Of a stretch of DNA of 64,000 nt, positions 17,603 through 29,200 are shown piece after piece. This DNA comes from an uncultured Saprospiraceae bacterium. GTDB lineage: Bacteria; Bacteroidota; Bacteroidia; Chitinophagales; Saprospiraceae. The first letter of the stretch is position 1. The number at the start of each line of letters is the position of its first letter. The position numbers were made by a program, and so were the translations under genes. The notes under the pieces were generated by a model, which searched no databases, was not told where the DNA came from, and saw only the letters and a list, made by a program, of their open reading frames with translations. The stretch covers positions 1-64,000 of the forward strand of contig CALFBH010000023.1 in NCBI GenBank assembly GCA_937951615.1, given 5' to 3'.

Positions 17603-19374
17603 ACAATCAGCAGACCATACCAAACTCAGCTGTACACAATGTAGTGACATTTGATATTCTTACTGACGGAGAAGCCATTGGTAATGAATATGAGGTGATA
17701 TCGATTATGATTATTAAAGAGGTTAATCGTATCCCTACAGCAAGGATTGAAATTGCAGATGGAGATGTTGCCGAATCAAAGTTTGAATTAAGTAATACCG
17801 AAAAATTTATTCCAGGAAAAGACATTCATATAAAAATAGGTCGGGACAGTACTAATGAGACTTTGTTTAAAGGAATTATTACCAAACATTGTGTTAATGT
17901 TAAAGAACATGGTCGTCCAAGCCTAGTCGTTGAGTGCAAGGACATCAGCGTAAAACTGACCGTCGGACGGCACAACCGCTACTTTGAAGAGCAAAAGGAC
18001 AGTGTCGTAATGGAGGAAGTTATTGGTAATTATACAGGCTTATCGGCTGATGTAGAAGCAACGGACCTAACGCATAAAGAACTGGTACAATACCATATTA
18101 CTGATTGGGATTTTCTCGTCTCGCGAGCAGATGCTAATGGAAAATTAGTCATTATAGATGATGGCAAAATTGAGGTCAAAAAGCCGGATACCAATCAGGA
18201 GGCTGCACTTTCCCTGCAATACGGTTCTACACTGGTTTCTTTTCATGGAGAAATAGATGCCCGTACTCAGTTCAAAAAAGTAAAAGGACAAGCCTGGGAC
18301 TATACCAATCAGGAATTATTTGAAACAGAAACAGAGGCTGCTGATTATACGGAACATGGCAATGTAACTGGAAAAGACTTAGCCGACACCATTGGTTTAG
18401 AAGAATGGGAATTGAGGCACAGCGGACAAGTCGTAGAAGAAGAATTGCAAGCCTGGGTAGATGCCAATATGCTACGCAGTCGCATGTCCAAAATCAGAGG
18501 AAGAGCTAAAATAAATGTCGGTTATGGAGAGGTCAAACCCGGCAATATGGTTGAACTCAATGGGGTAGGAGAACGCTTCAATGGAAAAGCCTTCGTTAGT
18601 GCAGTCAGACACGAAATAGGAGAGGGAATCTGGCACACACATCTTCAGTTTGGTTTGTCACAACATTGGCATGCAGGCTCTGAAGAAATCGAGGACTTAC
18701 CCGCAGGAGGACTTGCTCCGGCGATTAGAGGTTTGCAGATTGGAAAGGTGGTACAATTACAGGATGACCCTGACGGAGAAGACCGGATTTTGGTCAAACT
18801 ACCCACAATAGACAATGAAGCGACAGGAACATGGGCACGCATGGCAAGCCTTGATGCAGGAGAAAACAGAGGAGCATTTTTTCGCCCTGAAATAGATGAC
18901 GAAGTTATTATTGGTTTTATCAATGACGATCCTAGAGATGCAATTGTACTTGGCATGCTGAACAGCAGTGCAAAACCAGCTCCGTTGGTCGCAGAAGACG
19001 TTAATCACGAAAAAGGATTTTTCACTCGTTCCGAAATGCGGGTATTATTCAATGATGATACCAAAACAATAACAATTGATACACCAGCAGGTAATATGAT
19101 TGTATTGGATGAAGAGAATAAATCCATTACCCTACAAGATGAAAATGACAATAAGATTATCATGTCTCCTGACGGGATAGAAATCAATAGCCCAAAGAAA
19201 ATAGTGATAAAAGCCGGTACCTCTATGGAAGTAGAAGCAGCCACCTCAATGGAGTCTAAGGCTACAAGTATTGCCATGAAAGCCGATGCAGCATTAGAAG
19301 CGGAAGGTGCGACAACAAAAATGGCTGCGCAAGGGATCGCAGAGTTAAGCGGCTCCCTCGTGAAAATTAATTAA
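17599..19374 (+). CDS. eCIS VgrG-like spike protein (Pvc8/Afp8-like)
   Basis: This 591-aa spike has a gp27-like N-terminal hub (about residues 1-370: 'YEVISIMIIKEVNRIPTARI', 'LFKGIITKHCV'), then a gp5/OB-fold baseplate-assembly V domain (about 375-460: 'IGKVVQLQDDPDGEDRILVK', 'WARMASLDAG', 'GFINDDPRDAIVLGML'). A short repetitive beta-helix tip follows (about 500-590: 'MIVLDEENKSITLQDENDNK' and repeated EAATSMESKAT-like words). It forms the trimeric central spike capped by the PAAR protein encoded next. No enzymatic C-terminal extension is visible. Confidence 0.94.
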   Translation: MNNQQTIPNSAVHNVVTFDILTDGEAIGNEYEVISIMIIKEVNRIPTARIEIADGDVAESKFELSNTEKFIPGKDIHIKIGRDSTNETLFKGIITKHCVNVKEHGRPSLVVECKDISVKLTVGRHNRYFEEQKDSVVMEEVIGNYTGLSADVEATDLTHKELVQYHITDWDFLVSRADANGKLVIIDDGKIEVKKPDTNQEAALSLQYGSTLVSFHGEIDARTQFKKVKGQAWDYTNQELFETETEAADYTEHGNVTGKDLADTIGLEEWELRHSGQVVEEELQAWVDANMLRSRMSKIRGRAKINVGYGEVKPGNMVELNGVGERFNGKAFVSAVRHEIGEGIWHTHLQFGLSQHWHAGSEEIEDLPAGGLAPAIRGLQIGKVVQLQDDPDGEDRILVKLPTIDNEATGTWARMASLDAGENRGAFFRPEIDDEVIIGFINDDPRDAIVLGMLNSSAKPAPLVAEDVNHEKGFFTRSEMRVLFNDDTKTITIDTPAGNMIVLDEENKSITLQDENDNKIIMSPDGIEINSPKKIVIKAGTSMEVEAATSMESKATSIAMKADAALEAEGATTKMAAQGIAELSGSLVKIN

Positions 19375-19437
19375 TTCTTTTTGCGCAGCAAAAAAACAAT
19401 TTTAAACTTAAACTTAATCTTGCACTTAAACTTATAA
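19375..19437. repeat. TTTTTGC-GCA-GCAAAAA hairpin with ACTTAA arm
   Basis: A 7-bp hairpin at 19378-19394 directly after the spike stop codon is followed by ACTTAA repeats (19403-19436) running up to the PAAR start. It is another copy of the hairpin-plus-arm intergenic family, here with one arm only. Confidence 0.6.
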
Positions 19438-19441
19438 AATC

Positions 19442-19732
19442 ATGCCTCCAGCAGCACGTACACCAGATTTTCACACCTGTCCACTGGTAACAGGATTGGT
19501 TCCACACGTTGGCGGCCCGGTAGTCGGGCCTGGCGTACCGACTGTTATGATTGGTGGACAAATTGCCGCAGTAGTCGGAGATATCTGTACCTGCGTTGGT
19601 CCACCCGATAGCATTGTAAAAGGATCGGGAACAGTAATGATTGGCGGAAAACCAGCAGCCCGACAAGGCGATTTGACCGCGCATGGCGGCGTCATCGTAC
19701 AGGGCTTGCCCACAGTAATGATAGGAGGTTAA
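19442..19732 (+). CDS. PAAR-domain spike tip protein (Pvc10-like)
   Basis: This 96-aa PAAR protein has 'VVGPGVPTVMIGGQIAAVVGD', 'GSGTVMIGGKPAARQGD' and 'VQGLPTVMIGG', the repeated PAAR-type loops with conserved His and Cys for metal binding. It forms the sharpened cone at the end of the spike trimer. It has no toxin extension. Confidence 0.95.
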   Translation: MPPAARTPDFHTCPLVTGLVPHVGGPVVGPGVPTVMIGGQIAAVVGDICTCVGPPDSIVKGSGTVMIGGKPAARQGDLTAHGGVIVQGLPTVMIGG

Positions 19733-19738
19733 AGTTTA

Positions 19739-19807
19739 TTCAATAATTGGGTTGATGGAATAATTGTGAAATTGTAATCACACAACCCGCAACTCGCAAC
19801 TCGCAAT
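19739..19807. repeat. Short inverted repeat words before the gp25 gene
   Basis: TTGGGTTG (about 19747-19754) is matched by CAACCCGCAA (about 19784-19793), followed by two CGCAACT words that run up to the ATG at 19808. It is a minor member of the intergenic short-repeat class. Confidence 0.4.
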
Positions 19808-20230
19808 ATGTCAGAAAACAATTCATATCTCGGACGCGGATGGGCATTTCCTCCCACCTTCAATATCAATTCAGGCAGTGTGGAAATGGTACAAAACGAA
19901 GAAGACATCAATCAAAGTCTCGAAATTTTGTTGTCGACCAGCCTAGGGGAGCGCGTCATGCAGCCCACCTACGGTTGTAACCTGAAAGACTATCAATTTG
20001 AAGCCTTAAATGTGACGATGATTAGCTTCCTCAAAGACTTAGTGGAGCGGGCTATCCTGTTTCACGAACCCAGAATTACACTTGAAAATATAAAAGTTAC
20101 TGAAATTGATTCCTTTGATTTAATTGAAGGCAAGTTCACCATCGAAGTTGATTACCAGATTGACGGCTCCAATTCGCGCCGCAATTTTGTTTATGATTTT
20201 TACCTGAGAGAAGCCGACCGAACGGTCTAA
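19808..20230 (+). CDS. eCIS baseplate wedge protein, gp25/GPW family (Pvc9-like)
   Basis: This 140-aa protein has the gp25/GPW signature 'GRGWAFPPTF', 'INQSLEILLSTSLGERVMQP' and 'LVERAILFHEPRI'. The conserved Glu-Arg (GERVMQ) helps nucleate sheath assembly on the baseplate in phage T4 and related systems. It is followed after 28 bases by the first giant baseplate gene. Confidence 0.95.
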   Translation: MSENNSYLGRGWAFPPTFNINSGSVEMVQNEEDINQSLEILLSTSLGERVMQPTYGCNLKDYQFEALNVTMISFLKDLVERAILFHEPRITLENIKVTEIDSFDLIEGKFTIEVDYQIDGSNSRRNFVYDFYLREADRTV

Positions 20231-20258
20231 ATAATTCACTCATTCACGCATTGTATTT

Positions 20259-23200
20259 ATGTCAAATAGTTCACTTATATCCAAAATACCACATCCGCTA
20301 TTGCTTTCCTGCCCAGGAACAAGTCAGCAAGGTAAGATATTGGAACAGTTAGATCCTGAAAAAATAAAAATAGATGACCAGGAAGCAGAAGACCTGCTAA
20401 ATTTTATCTATCAATTTGCCAATCAGGTCAATTTTTATGATCAAAGCCTCCAACAACATGACTGGCAGCCCTTTTTCAAAAACAGCCTTCCTTTCATCTT
20501 AGCCCGTATCAGTAAAATCAACATAGGACAACTCAGAGGAGACTATGACGAATTAGTTGCTTTTGTACAAACAGATTATGAACCCCAATCCCTTCAACTT
20601 GTATTTGATTTTTTATATGATGAAATATTTATTCCTTTAACAAAATGGCAGAAACAATTCGTAGAAAGTAAATCCAGTTTTGGGGATATTATTAGCAGTG
20701 CAGTAAGGAGAAACTTAAAAACAGCTCTGAAAGATTATATCATTCTATTCCATAGAGTAGCTTGGTTTAATGGAGTCAATACGACAGAAAATTACAATAT
20801 TACGGTAAGAGATTTTTCCGAATTAGACCCGACAAACATTTGGGGACTAAGTCCAGAGGATTTAATTATTCAGGACATGAGTGCCTATGACAATACAAGT
20901 ATTTTAAGTGGACAATTGGATTATGTACTAAACACAGAGTCGTATAGTCTTGATAAAATTGTAAACAAAGCCATTGAAGTCCTCAAACTACTGAGCAAAA
21001 AAGCTCCACACTATATAAAAGAAAGCCTGATTCCCAAATACGAAGAACAGCAGCAGTTGCATTTGCCACAGTTAGGCTTGCTTTATACCTTCATGGAACT
21101 AAGCAAGCATTTCAAAATAGACATCAATGATTTAAGCACCAAGCACTTGGACTTTTTTTACAAAAAAGTCTTAAATATCAAAGAACAGTCAGAAACACCA
21201 GACAAAGCGCACCTCGTATTTGAATTGCAAAAACACGTCAATGAGAAGGAACTCAAAGCTGGCACACTCATCAAAGACGGCAAAGACGCCGACAATAAAG
21301 ACATCTTTTTTCAATTGGATGAAGATGTGGTGATAGACAAAGCGCAGGTCGCTCATTTGCAAACGCTTCATGTTAATTATGTAGATGCTGTGGTAGATGA
21401 TGGAATAACAGACGAAGAAGCGACTTGCTCGGAAGATGCTACAATATGCCCATTCGTGGAAGGCATTTACATGGCTCCAATGGCTAAGGCTGCTAATGGA
21501 GTAGAAAAAACAGAATCGCCACTTTCCTGGCCGACCCTCGGCGCAAGATTCAGCAAAGAAACCATAGGTGATAATGAATTGCCAGAACGCTATCCTAAAG
21601 CAGAAGTAGGTTTTGTACTGGCTTCGCCGGTTTTGTATTTGCAGGAAGGTAAACGCAAGATTGATATTCGCTTATGTTGTAAGATTGAGGATATAGAAGG
21701 TGTCAAAAATTTCACCAAAGATAACTTTACTGACTTAGAGATTATATTTGGAGACACTGAAGATATAGATGGAGTAGAAGTCCTCAATTTGAATGAAACG
21801 TATTATGGATTGACTGCTGTGGTTATTGAAGAAATTGCACAGCAGTTGGAAATTCAGGTGAAGCCTAAGATTGAGGATTGGCTAGGTAATCCAAATTACC
21901 CTGCTTGGATGTTGTTAGTACAATATGTTTTAAGTGAATGGTGGGATATTGAGCTTACTGGAAATTTGATTGAAGATTTTTACAATGCTCTTTTCGATAA
22001 GGTAATTTCAGGTTTCAATGCTGATTTGTATGGAGTTGATGTTTGTCCTATATCCGCAAGTGTCTTGTCTGCCTATTCTGTTGGTTTTATTTTAGATATG
22101 GAAGTGACGGAAGAAATTAACAATAATATTGTAGTGTATACGGTAACATTTGAAGGAAATATTATAGAGGAAGAGGAAGATGTTACTATTATTCAAGGGG
22201 GAAAACCAACTATTATATCAAGAGAAGATATTATAAAAGCAGAATGTTTTATAAGGGAAAGTTTCAAGTGTTATGAAGAATTAATTCAACGAATTATTGG
22301 TGAAACCGCTGAAACACAAAAGGTATTCAAGATATGTCTGAGTGGAGAAAAGGAATGGATTGTTGTAAAACCAGAGCAAATTAAAAAAATTAACTTGATT
22401 TGCCCGATTACAAGCGGGAATGGAAATAGTGGTGGAGGATTTGAATGTCCTCCAAATGAGTTAGGGACTGGGATTGTATTTGAAGGCGATGGTTTAGGAG
22501 GAAATAACCTTCCTCAAGAAGAAGAAGAATTCGCTTGTCCGCCTGGGACTGATTATGAACTTTGCATTACTATTGAACTGGATGAGTCCGTAGATTCAGT
22601 TACATTTTTCAATGAAGAAGCCCTAAAGGAATCGCTCGGCACAACAGACCCTGTAGCAAAAATACTGGTCAATGGCGACATAAAAATTCCCATAGATAGT
22701 TGTGAGTATACCCCATGTTGCAGTCTGGAAAATTGCGAAGAAGAAAAAGAACTGACGGCCTCTTTATACCATTATTTCCGCCATTTTAAAGTACTAGATT
22801 CCTGTATTGATGTGGAAGTCTGCGGACTGAAGAATTTCATTGTACAAAATGATGAGAACCTTCAGGATGTGAATAGTCCGATTTATCCTTTTGGGGTGCG
22901 ACCGGAGGTGATTGATTTTGATGTGGTGAATGACCCGATTTATTATGTTACACAAGAATTGATAGATGCTGTCAATGGACTAACGGGAGTACCTACCAAT
23001 ATAATAGATACACTGGAAGACAAGTTAAATGAACCAGAAATTGGAGATGCGGAGGCTGTTGATGAATACTTAACAGTTGAACTTGGTCTTACTTTGGATG
23101 ATTCTATAAGCATTGTTGTTAAAGAGTTTCTAGGTCTAGGAGAGAATGGATTAAACTTAATTGGGCCAAGCTTTTATGTCGGGAGTAAAGAAATTATCTG

Positions 23201-26174
23201 CAAGAACTGGGGAAAAGTCTGGGTAAATCTTTCATGGAAAGGGAAGCCAAGTGACTTTAATGATTATTACAAAGCTTATAAAGTAAATTGGAGTACTCTA
23301 ACACCTGGTCTTGATGAGGAAGATTTTGAGATTAATATATCTGTTTTAAGTGATGGAAGTTGGATAAGGGAAGATAATACTGATCTGTTAAATTACAGAA
23401 TTATAGATAGGAATAATGATAATGAAGGCGATGTACACCCGATAACACAACATTATAATAGAAGATTGTTTAGTGATAATAGGTTTTATTTTAATAATCC
23501 TGACAGGGACTATGAACTAAATAATGAACTGCCTGAAATATTAGAAGATGGGTATGGATTTCAACCTCCTTATTGTATTCCTTTAAATGAAGATGGCAAT
23601 GTAACTTCACAAATGGAGTATCCCGATAGTATTGAACAAGTCATTGAAATAGAAAGTAAATACTTCGATATTGAGCATAAGTTTAGGGAAATTAATTCAT
23701 CTGTTAAGGATTATACAACCGATGTAATTAACGGTTTTTTGAAAATAACGCTCGAAAGTCAGGATTTCTTACATAAGAATTACGCTTTTATTTTGGCTCG
23801 GCAAATGATGGCTTTATCTTATCTGGTAAGTAATCCTGGAGAGTTCTTCCCGAATGCAATATATATAGATACAGGAACGGGAGGGGTGATAGATATAAGT
23901 CCAGTTATAAATAGTCTTGCTGATGTCCAATCTTTATCAGCAACGATAAATAACAATATTGGGAATATAGTAGATGGCTTAGGAGATTTAGAGGCAGCAG
24001 GTGGATTGTTGGAAACATTAGAGGACTGTTTGTTTGATTCACCTTTTAATATTCAAACATTAATTAATGAAGTTAAGCTCAGTTTAGATAATGGGACGGA
24101 TGGAGTAATAGGCAAACTTGATATTATTGAAGATTATATTGATGATGTAACCGAATGTTTGTTTACAGGTATACCTGATAACATTCAAAGTTATCTAGGG
24201 ACAGTTATCGTTAATTTGATGGGAGCAGCTGATATTGGTGCTGCAAAAGGTGATGTAGGCGATGTACTAGCAAAGCTAGGGAATATGAATAACCTGGCAA
24301 ATGTGAATGATATTTATAATGAAAGCCCACCCGGAACATTCGTAGGTATTGACCCTGATGTTCCTAATGCTCCTGTATCGAATAATCTGTGGGGAATCAT
24401 TCAAGGGCTTTCGATTGATTTAGAGGATGTAAAAAATATGCTAGGGAATCCAAGTGTCACATTCGATGATACTTGGTCTTCACCTGATCCAGATCCTAAC
24501 ATGATTATCCAAAAAGTATGTGAGATAGAAGACAAGATGATTGTTGTTAACAATGCATTGTCAAGTCTAACGGTTGAAATAGGAGCTTTGTTAAGTGATA
24601 GTCAAATAATCCAAGAGGCAGCAGAAGACTTGGTTGCTTTAGTCGGAGATCCACCAGATACTGGCACTCCGGTTACACCGCCAAATACACCAACTGGACC
24701 GCAAGTTACCGATGTACTGCCCGAAGGAGCCGAAGTCCCCATCCCAAACGAGCCCTGGACACCAATAATAAAAGAAATGTCCCTCGACTACACCGCCAAG
24801 GCAACCAGAACGGACATCGACCTCATACACATCTACCCATTCAGCAAGACCTACAAAGAAGAACCGCTGAATCCGCAGCCCATGCTCGTGCCGACGCTCG
24901 TGGATGAAGGCACACTCTTCATCGGACTCAAAGACCTCAAGCCAGGTACTAGTGTTAATCTCTTATTCCAACTCGCAGAAGCTACGGCTGATACCGAGTG
25001 CGACAAAGCCGACATCAAGTGGCATTACCTTAAAAATAACCGCTGGAACAACGAACTCCGCGAAGGATTTGAAATTGCAGAAGATGGTACAAATGGACTG
25101 ACCCGTTCTGGCATCGTGAAAATCGCTATACCAGAAGACATTCCCAATAAGGGCTACACCATCATGCCCAATCCTGAGCCTGACAAAGAACCGCTTTCTT
25201 GGCTTAAAGTCTCCGCAAGAAAAAATATTGCTGCGATTTGTGAAACAGTCGGCATACACACGCAGGCAGTCGTGGCAAGTTATAAAAACATGACTAATCG
25301 CAGGGAAAAAATGTTATTACCGACAGGCAGCCTGTCTCGTCTGGCAAGTGCCGATTCCCGCATCAAAAAAGTCAATCAATTTTATGATACTTATGGCGGA
25401 AGAGTGGCAGAACAGTCCAATATTTTCTACCATCGCGTCAGTGAACGACTAAGACATAAAGGGCGCGGCATTCAGTTGTTTGATTATGAACGACTGGTCT
25501 TACAACATTTTCCACAGGTATTGATGGTGCGTTGTGTGACCCATACTTTTGGACTGTCAGCTAAAAAATATCGTTATGATTTATCCATTGCACCAGGTTT
25601 TGTGATGTTGGCTGTTATTCCCAATTTAAAATTATTAGCCTCTGGCAATATACTTGAACCTCGCGTATCAGCCAGTTTATTGGATGACATTCAGACTATG
25701 CTGGCAGATAAAATATCACCTTTCACGCAGTTGAAAGTCGTCAATCCCAGATATGAAAAAGTGGATGTGATTGTAAAAGTGAAATTCAAAAAGAAGATAA
25801 CAAACGTAGCCTTTTACAAGGCAAAATTAGCAGAATCTCTAATGCAGTTTCTAGCTCCCTGGACGCAAGGCGACAACCTCGACAGACTTGTTTTTGGGCG
25901 TAATCTATCCGCTTCCGAAATTGTAGAATTTATAGAATGTCGCTCTTATGTGGATTTTATATGTTCACTTGAGCTTAGTCACGAAGATAAAAAACAGACT
26001 TGCTATAACGACTCAACAGAAGATAATGACGCAGCAACTGTAATCGCACCACTAACAGCTCGTTCCATACTGACTGTAGGAACAATAAACGTAGAGCATC
26101 TGAGTAGAGATTGTGAAAAGACAATATCAACATCTGCATACAAATGTGATAATGTTACAAGCATGAAAAAATAA
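20259..26174 (+). CDS. Giant eCIS baseplate protein, gpJ-like (Pvc11-like)
   Basis: This 1971-aa protein is identified by conserved Pvc11/gpJ segments: 'QKHVNEKELKAGTLIKDGKD' (about residue 325), 'YPFGVRP' (about 876), 'DFNDYYKAYKVNW' (about 1003), 'FFPNAIYIDT' (about 1196) and the C-terminal 'FDYERLVLQHFPQVLMVRCV' (about 1742). Characterised relatives are roughly half this length. The excess lies in Asp/Glu/Asn-rich blocks at about residues 450-860 and 1200-1560, some with Cys and Gly clusters and a Pro/Thr-rich linker near 1480. The core probably forms the wedge ring. The inserts may project outwards and take over roles of missing fibres (inference). Confidence 0.88.
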   Translation: MSNSSLISKIPHPLLLSCPGTSQQGKILEQLDPEKIKIDDQEAEDLLNFIYQFANQVNFYDQSLQQHDWQPFFKNSLPFILARISKINIGQLRGDYDELVAFVQTDYEPQSLQLVFDFLYDEIFIPLTKWQKQFVESKSSFGDIISSAVRRNLKTALKDYIILFHRVAWFNGVNTTENYNITVRDFSELDPTNIWGLSPEDLIIQDMSAYDNTSILSGQLDYVLNTESYSLDKIVNKAIEVLKLLSKKAPHYIKESLIPKYEEQQQLHLPQLGLLYTFMELSKHFKIDINDLSTKHLDFFYKKVLNIKEQSETPDKAHLVFELQKHVNEKELKAGTLIKDGKDADNKDIFFQLDEDVVIDKAQVAHLQTLHVNYVDAVVDDGITDEEATCSEDATICPFVEGIYMAPMAKAANGVEKTESPLSWPTLGARFSKETIGDNELPERYPKAEVGFVLASPVLYLQEGKRKIDIRLCCKIEDIEGVKNFTKDNFTDLEIIFGDTEDIDGVEVLNLNETYYGLTAVVIEEIAQQLEIQVKPKIEDWLGNPNYPAWMLLVQYVLSEWWDIELTGNLIEDFYNALFDKVISGFNADLYGVDVCPISASVLSAYSVGFILDMEVTEEINNNIVVYTVTFEGNIIEEEEDVTIIQGGKPTIISREDIIKAECFIRESFKCYEELIQRIIGETAETQKVFKICLSGEKEWIVVKPEQIKKINLICPITSGNGNSGGGFECPPNELGTGIVFEGDGLGGNNLPQEEEEFACPPGTDYELCITIELDESVDSVTFFNEEALKESLGTTDPVAKILVNGDIKIPIDSCEYTPCCSLENCEEEKELTASLYHYFRHFKVLDSCIDVEVCGLKNFIVQNDENLQDVNSPIYPFGVRPEVIDFDVVNDPIYYVTQELIDAVNGLTGVPTNIIDTLEDKLNEPEIGDAEAVDEYLTVELGLTLDDSISIVVKEFLGLGENGLNLIGPSFYVGSKEIICKNWGKVWVNLSWKGKPSDFNDYYKAYKVNWSTLTPGLDEEDFEINISVLSDGSWIREDNTDLLNYRIIDRNNDNEGDVHPITQHYNRRLFSDNRFYFNNPDRDYELNNELPEILEDGYGFQPPYCIPLNEDGNVTSQMEYPDSIEQVIEIESKYFDIEHKFREINSSVKDYTTDVINGFLKITLESQDFLHKNYAFILARQMMALSYLVSNPGEFFPNAIYIDTGTGGVIDISPVINSLADVQSLSATINNNIGNIVDGLGDLEAAGGLLETLEDCLFDSPFNIQTLINEVKLSLDNGTDGVIGKLDIIEDYIDDVTECLFTGIPDNIQSYLGTVIVNLMGAADIGAAKGDVGDVLAKLGNMNNLANVNDIYNESPPGTFVGIDPDVPNAPVSNNLWGIIQGLSIDLEDVKNMLGNPSVTFDDTWSSPDPDPNMIIQKVCEIEDKMIVVNNALSSLTVEIGALLSDSQIIQEAAEDLVALVGDPPDTGTPVTPPNTPTGPQVTDVLPEGAEVPIPNEPWTPIIKEMSLDYTAKATRTDIDLIHIYPFSKTYKEEPLNPQPMLVPTLVDEGTLFIGLKDLKPGTSVNLLFQLAEATADTECDKADIKWHYLKNNRWNNELREGFEIAEDGTNGLTRSGIVKIAIPEDIPNKGYTIMPNPEPDKEPLSWLKVSARKNIAAICETVGIHTQAVVASYKNMTNRREKMLLPTGSLSRLASADSRIKKVNQFYDTYGGRVAEQSNIFYHRVSERLRHKGRGIQLFDYERLVLQHFPQVLMVRCVTHTFGLSAKKYRYDLSIAPGFVMLAVIPNLKLLASGNILEPRVSASLLDDIQTMLADKISPFTQLKVVNPRYEKVDVIVKVKFKKKITNVAFYKAKLAESLMQFLAPWTQGDNLDRLVFGRNLSASEIVEFIECRSYVDFICSLELSHEDKKQTCYNDSTEDNDAATVIAPLTARSILTVGTINVEHLSRDCEKTISTSAYKCDNVTSMKK

Positions 26175-26182
26175 AAATATCC

Positions 26183-26235
26183 CTTAGTGACCCTTAACTT
26201 TAGTGGTTAAAAAAATGCCCCGATGCGCCACCCAG
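26183..26235. repeat. Repeated intergenic word block, copy 1
   Basis: CTTAGTGACCCTT, a second TTAGTGGTT, an A-run and GCCCCGATGCGCCACCCAG occur in this order. The same order recurs at 31669-31722 before the tape-measure gene, with a few substitutions. Both copies lie 30-90 bases upstream of an eCIS gene. Confidence 0.65.
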
Positions 26236-26265
26236 TAAAAGTGAGATGGCATAAACTAAAAAGAC

Positions 26266-29200
26266 ATGGAAGAAGTCAAAATAAATAACAAAGTCATACA
26301 AAAAAATGACACTAGCTTCCCTGAACATTTCGACTTTGAATGGCTCAGGAGCAGAGGATTGGAGCATATTGGCCAACTATCCGGCAAAATATGGACAGAT
26401 CACAACACCCATGACCCAGGTATCACTATGCTGGAATTGCTGTGTTATGCCCTCATCGACCTCGGCTATCGAACAAAGCTGCCTATCGAAGACCTCTTGG
26501 CAAAAAAGAAGGACGAGGAAGAAGATAATTTCTTCACACCTGCCGAAATACTTACCTGCAATCCAACCACCATTCTCGATTATCGAAAGATGCTGATGGA
26601 TATTGATGGAGTACAAAATGCGTGGTTAGAAGTCGTGAAGGATGAATGTCTATATCTCGACTGTGAACCGATGATAGATGAGAATGGAAATCCAATTTAC
26701 TTGAATTGTACAAAGGGGACAGACTTAGTAAAGATACCACTAAACGGCTTATACCGTGTCTATATCGAATTAGAAAATGAAGACCCATACTGTCTCAATA
26801 AAATAGCAGATCTATCTGGAGATTTAGAAGATGGTATCATTGAAGAACCCGAAAATCCTATTATCACAGAAGTCAAAAAAAGACTTTCCCGCTATCGCAA
26901 TCTATGCGAAGACTTTTTGGAAATACACACCTTATGTCCCGAAGAAATCGGTTTGTGCGCAGAAATAGAACTGAGCGATACTGCAAATCCTGAGAAAGTT
27001 TATATTGATGTCATGGAAGCTGTTAACCGCTTCCTGACCCCTGAAATTACGTATTATACACTTCAGGATTTTTTAGATAAAGGCAAAACAATTGAAGAAG
27101 CTTTTGAAGGACGTCCTTATCTTGCCGACCAACAAGAAATAGGAGAATGTGGGGAAGCTATCATTGAAAGCCGTGGATTTATAGATAAGGAAGAATTAAA
27201 AAATATAAAACGCCATAAAACCATTCATCTTTCAGATATATACAAGTTGATACTTGAAATTGATGGGGTAGCAAGCATTAAAAATCTTGTCCTTACAGGC
27301 TGGATTGATGATGAACGGGTAGAAAGTAGTAGTAATGTCTCAACCTTGGAACAGGAAGAAGATGAAGCCCGATGCTGGAATTGGGAATTACCTTTGCATA
27401 AAAATTATGTTCCTCAATTGTGCTTTGAACATACTTGTTTAAACTTACATAAAGGCGGTTCGTCTTATGCTGTCGATCAAGATAAAATCGAACAACAACT
27501 TCGCAGTTCTATCATTGCAGGAAATGCACCCTTATTGAGTGAAGACAACCTGAATATAGCGATTCCCACAGGCAATTACAGACCCGATTTGGGCGATTAT
27601 TATTCTATTCAAAATGACTTGCCAAATGTATATGGTGTTGGAGAAGGTGGAATACCTGATAGTGCCACAGATTTGCGTAAAGCACAAGCCCTTCAACTGA
27701 AAGGCTACCTGCTTTTTTACGACCAATTATTGGCAACTTATATCAATCAGGTGGGTAATCTACGAAATTTATTCTCCCTGAAACCTGATAGCAAAAGACC
27801 CGCAGAGGTCTTGCATACTTACTTCCCGCAAATGATGGATTCTGTACCACAGGCTGGAAAATTAATTCAATTTTATGACAAGGAAAATAACGGATTATTA
27901 GACGGAACAGTACTCGGCTTACCTGCTGAAACAGAACCGACCAATTTACAATTGGAAGAACTAAAGCAGCAAAAAGATTTTGAATTTAATATTAAACAAT
28001 ACTATTTCGACAAAGTAATTGATCGTGATATTGCACTTAGTCAGCTTCAGCGGGAGTTTGGACAGGGAGATATTACGACAACAATCTGCGAAGATGAATG
28101 TGGTTTCTTTTTTGTCATAAGAACTCGTTTTACAGAATATGTGCTGACAAGTAGAAAGCATTATGACACGCATAATGAAGCGAAATCAGCCGCTGAAAGT
28201 GTAAGTTTTCTTGGTGCTTTGCCGAAGGCTTATCAAAAAGCTAAAACGACGATAGATGATAACGGTACCACAATTGAAAAATATACTTTTTCAATTGTCT
28301 ATCAGGACTTAGGCTACCTCACTATTTTGCAAAACATGGTAGAAAACGAGACGGCATACTGTGAAAGAAGAGAGGCGTTTTTGAATCATCTACTATCAAG
28401 ATTTTCGGAAAATTTTAACGAGTATGCCCTACTAAACTATACACTGGGACTGGACGATAAAAAAAGAATAGAGCGCAAAGGGCAATTTCTTTCCAACTAT
28501 CCGGAAATTAGCCGCAATCGAGGACAAGCTTATGATTATTGTGAACCTGTATGGAGGACGAATAATCGCTCAGGTTTGGAGAACAAAATAGCGGCATTGA
28601 CAGGACTGGGCGAGATGAAGAATCCTTTGTGCAATTTTGAAGTCTATTGTCCACAAGGTAGTAAAAGCGGAATTCGGATAACCGATACAAAAGGAAACGT
28701 CATTTTAGAAAGCGATTGTACATTTGAAAACGAAGAAAAAGCCCTTAGGTTTCTAACGACACTTTTTTCAAAGTGTATGTTTGATAAAGCCAATTATAAA
28801 GATGTAAATAAAAAGGGCGCGTACAGTTTTTATATTCAATGCGAAAAATGTAAAGTTTATTATACAGCGCAGTTTATAGATAAAAAAGAACGGGATGCCG
28901 TTAAAAAATCTATCTACAGCCATTTTGTACACAACCCAGATGATAAAGATATTTTTGCTAGCGAATTTGAAGGCGAGAAGCCTGTAAAATGGAAATATTA
29001 TTGCTGGTGGCGAAATGAAGGTACAAGCTCCATTCCTATTTTTCAAAGTGTTAAATCCTACAAAACAAAAGAAGAAGCCATTAAAGCTTACCAAACCGAT
29101 TGCAAAAAAATAGCCAAAGCCAACCTGAAAATTGAAGATGGTATAGGACGCATATATCTGTCAGGAAGAAAGAACGCTTCTCTTGAAAGCTATCGGGGAA

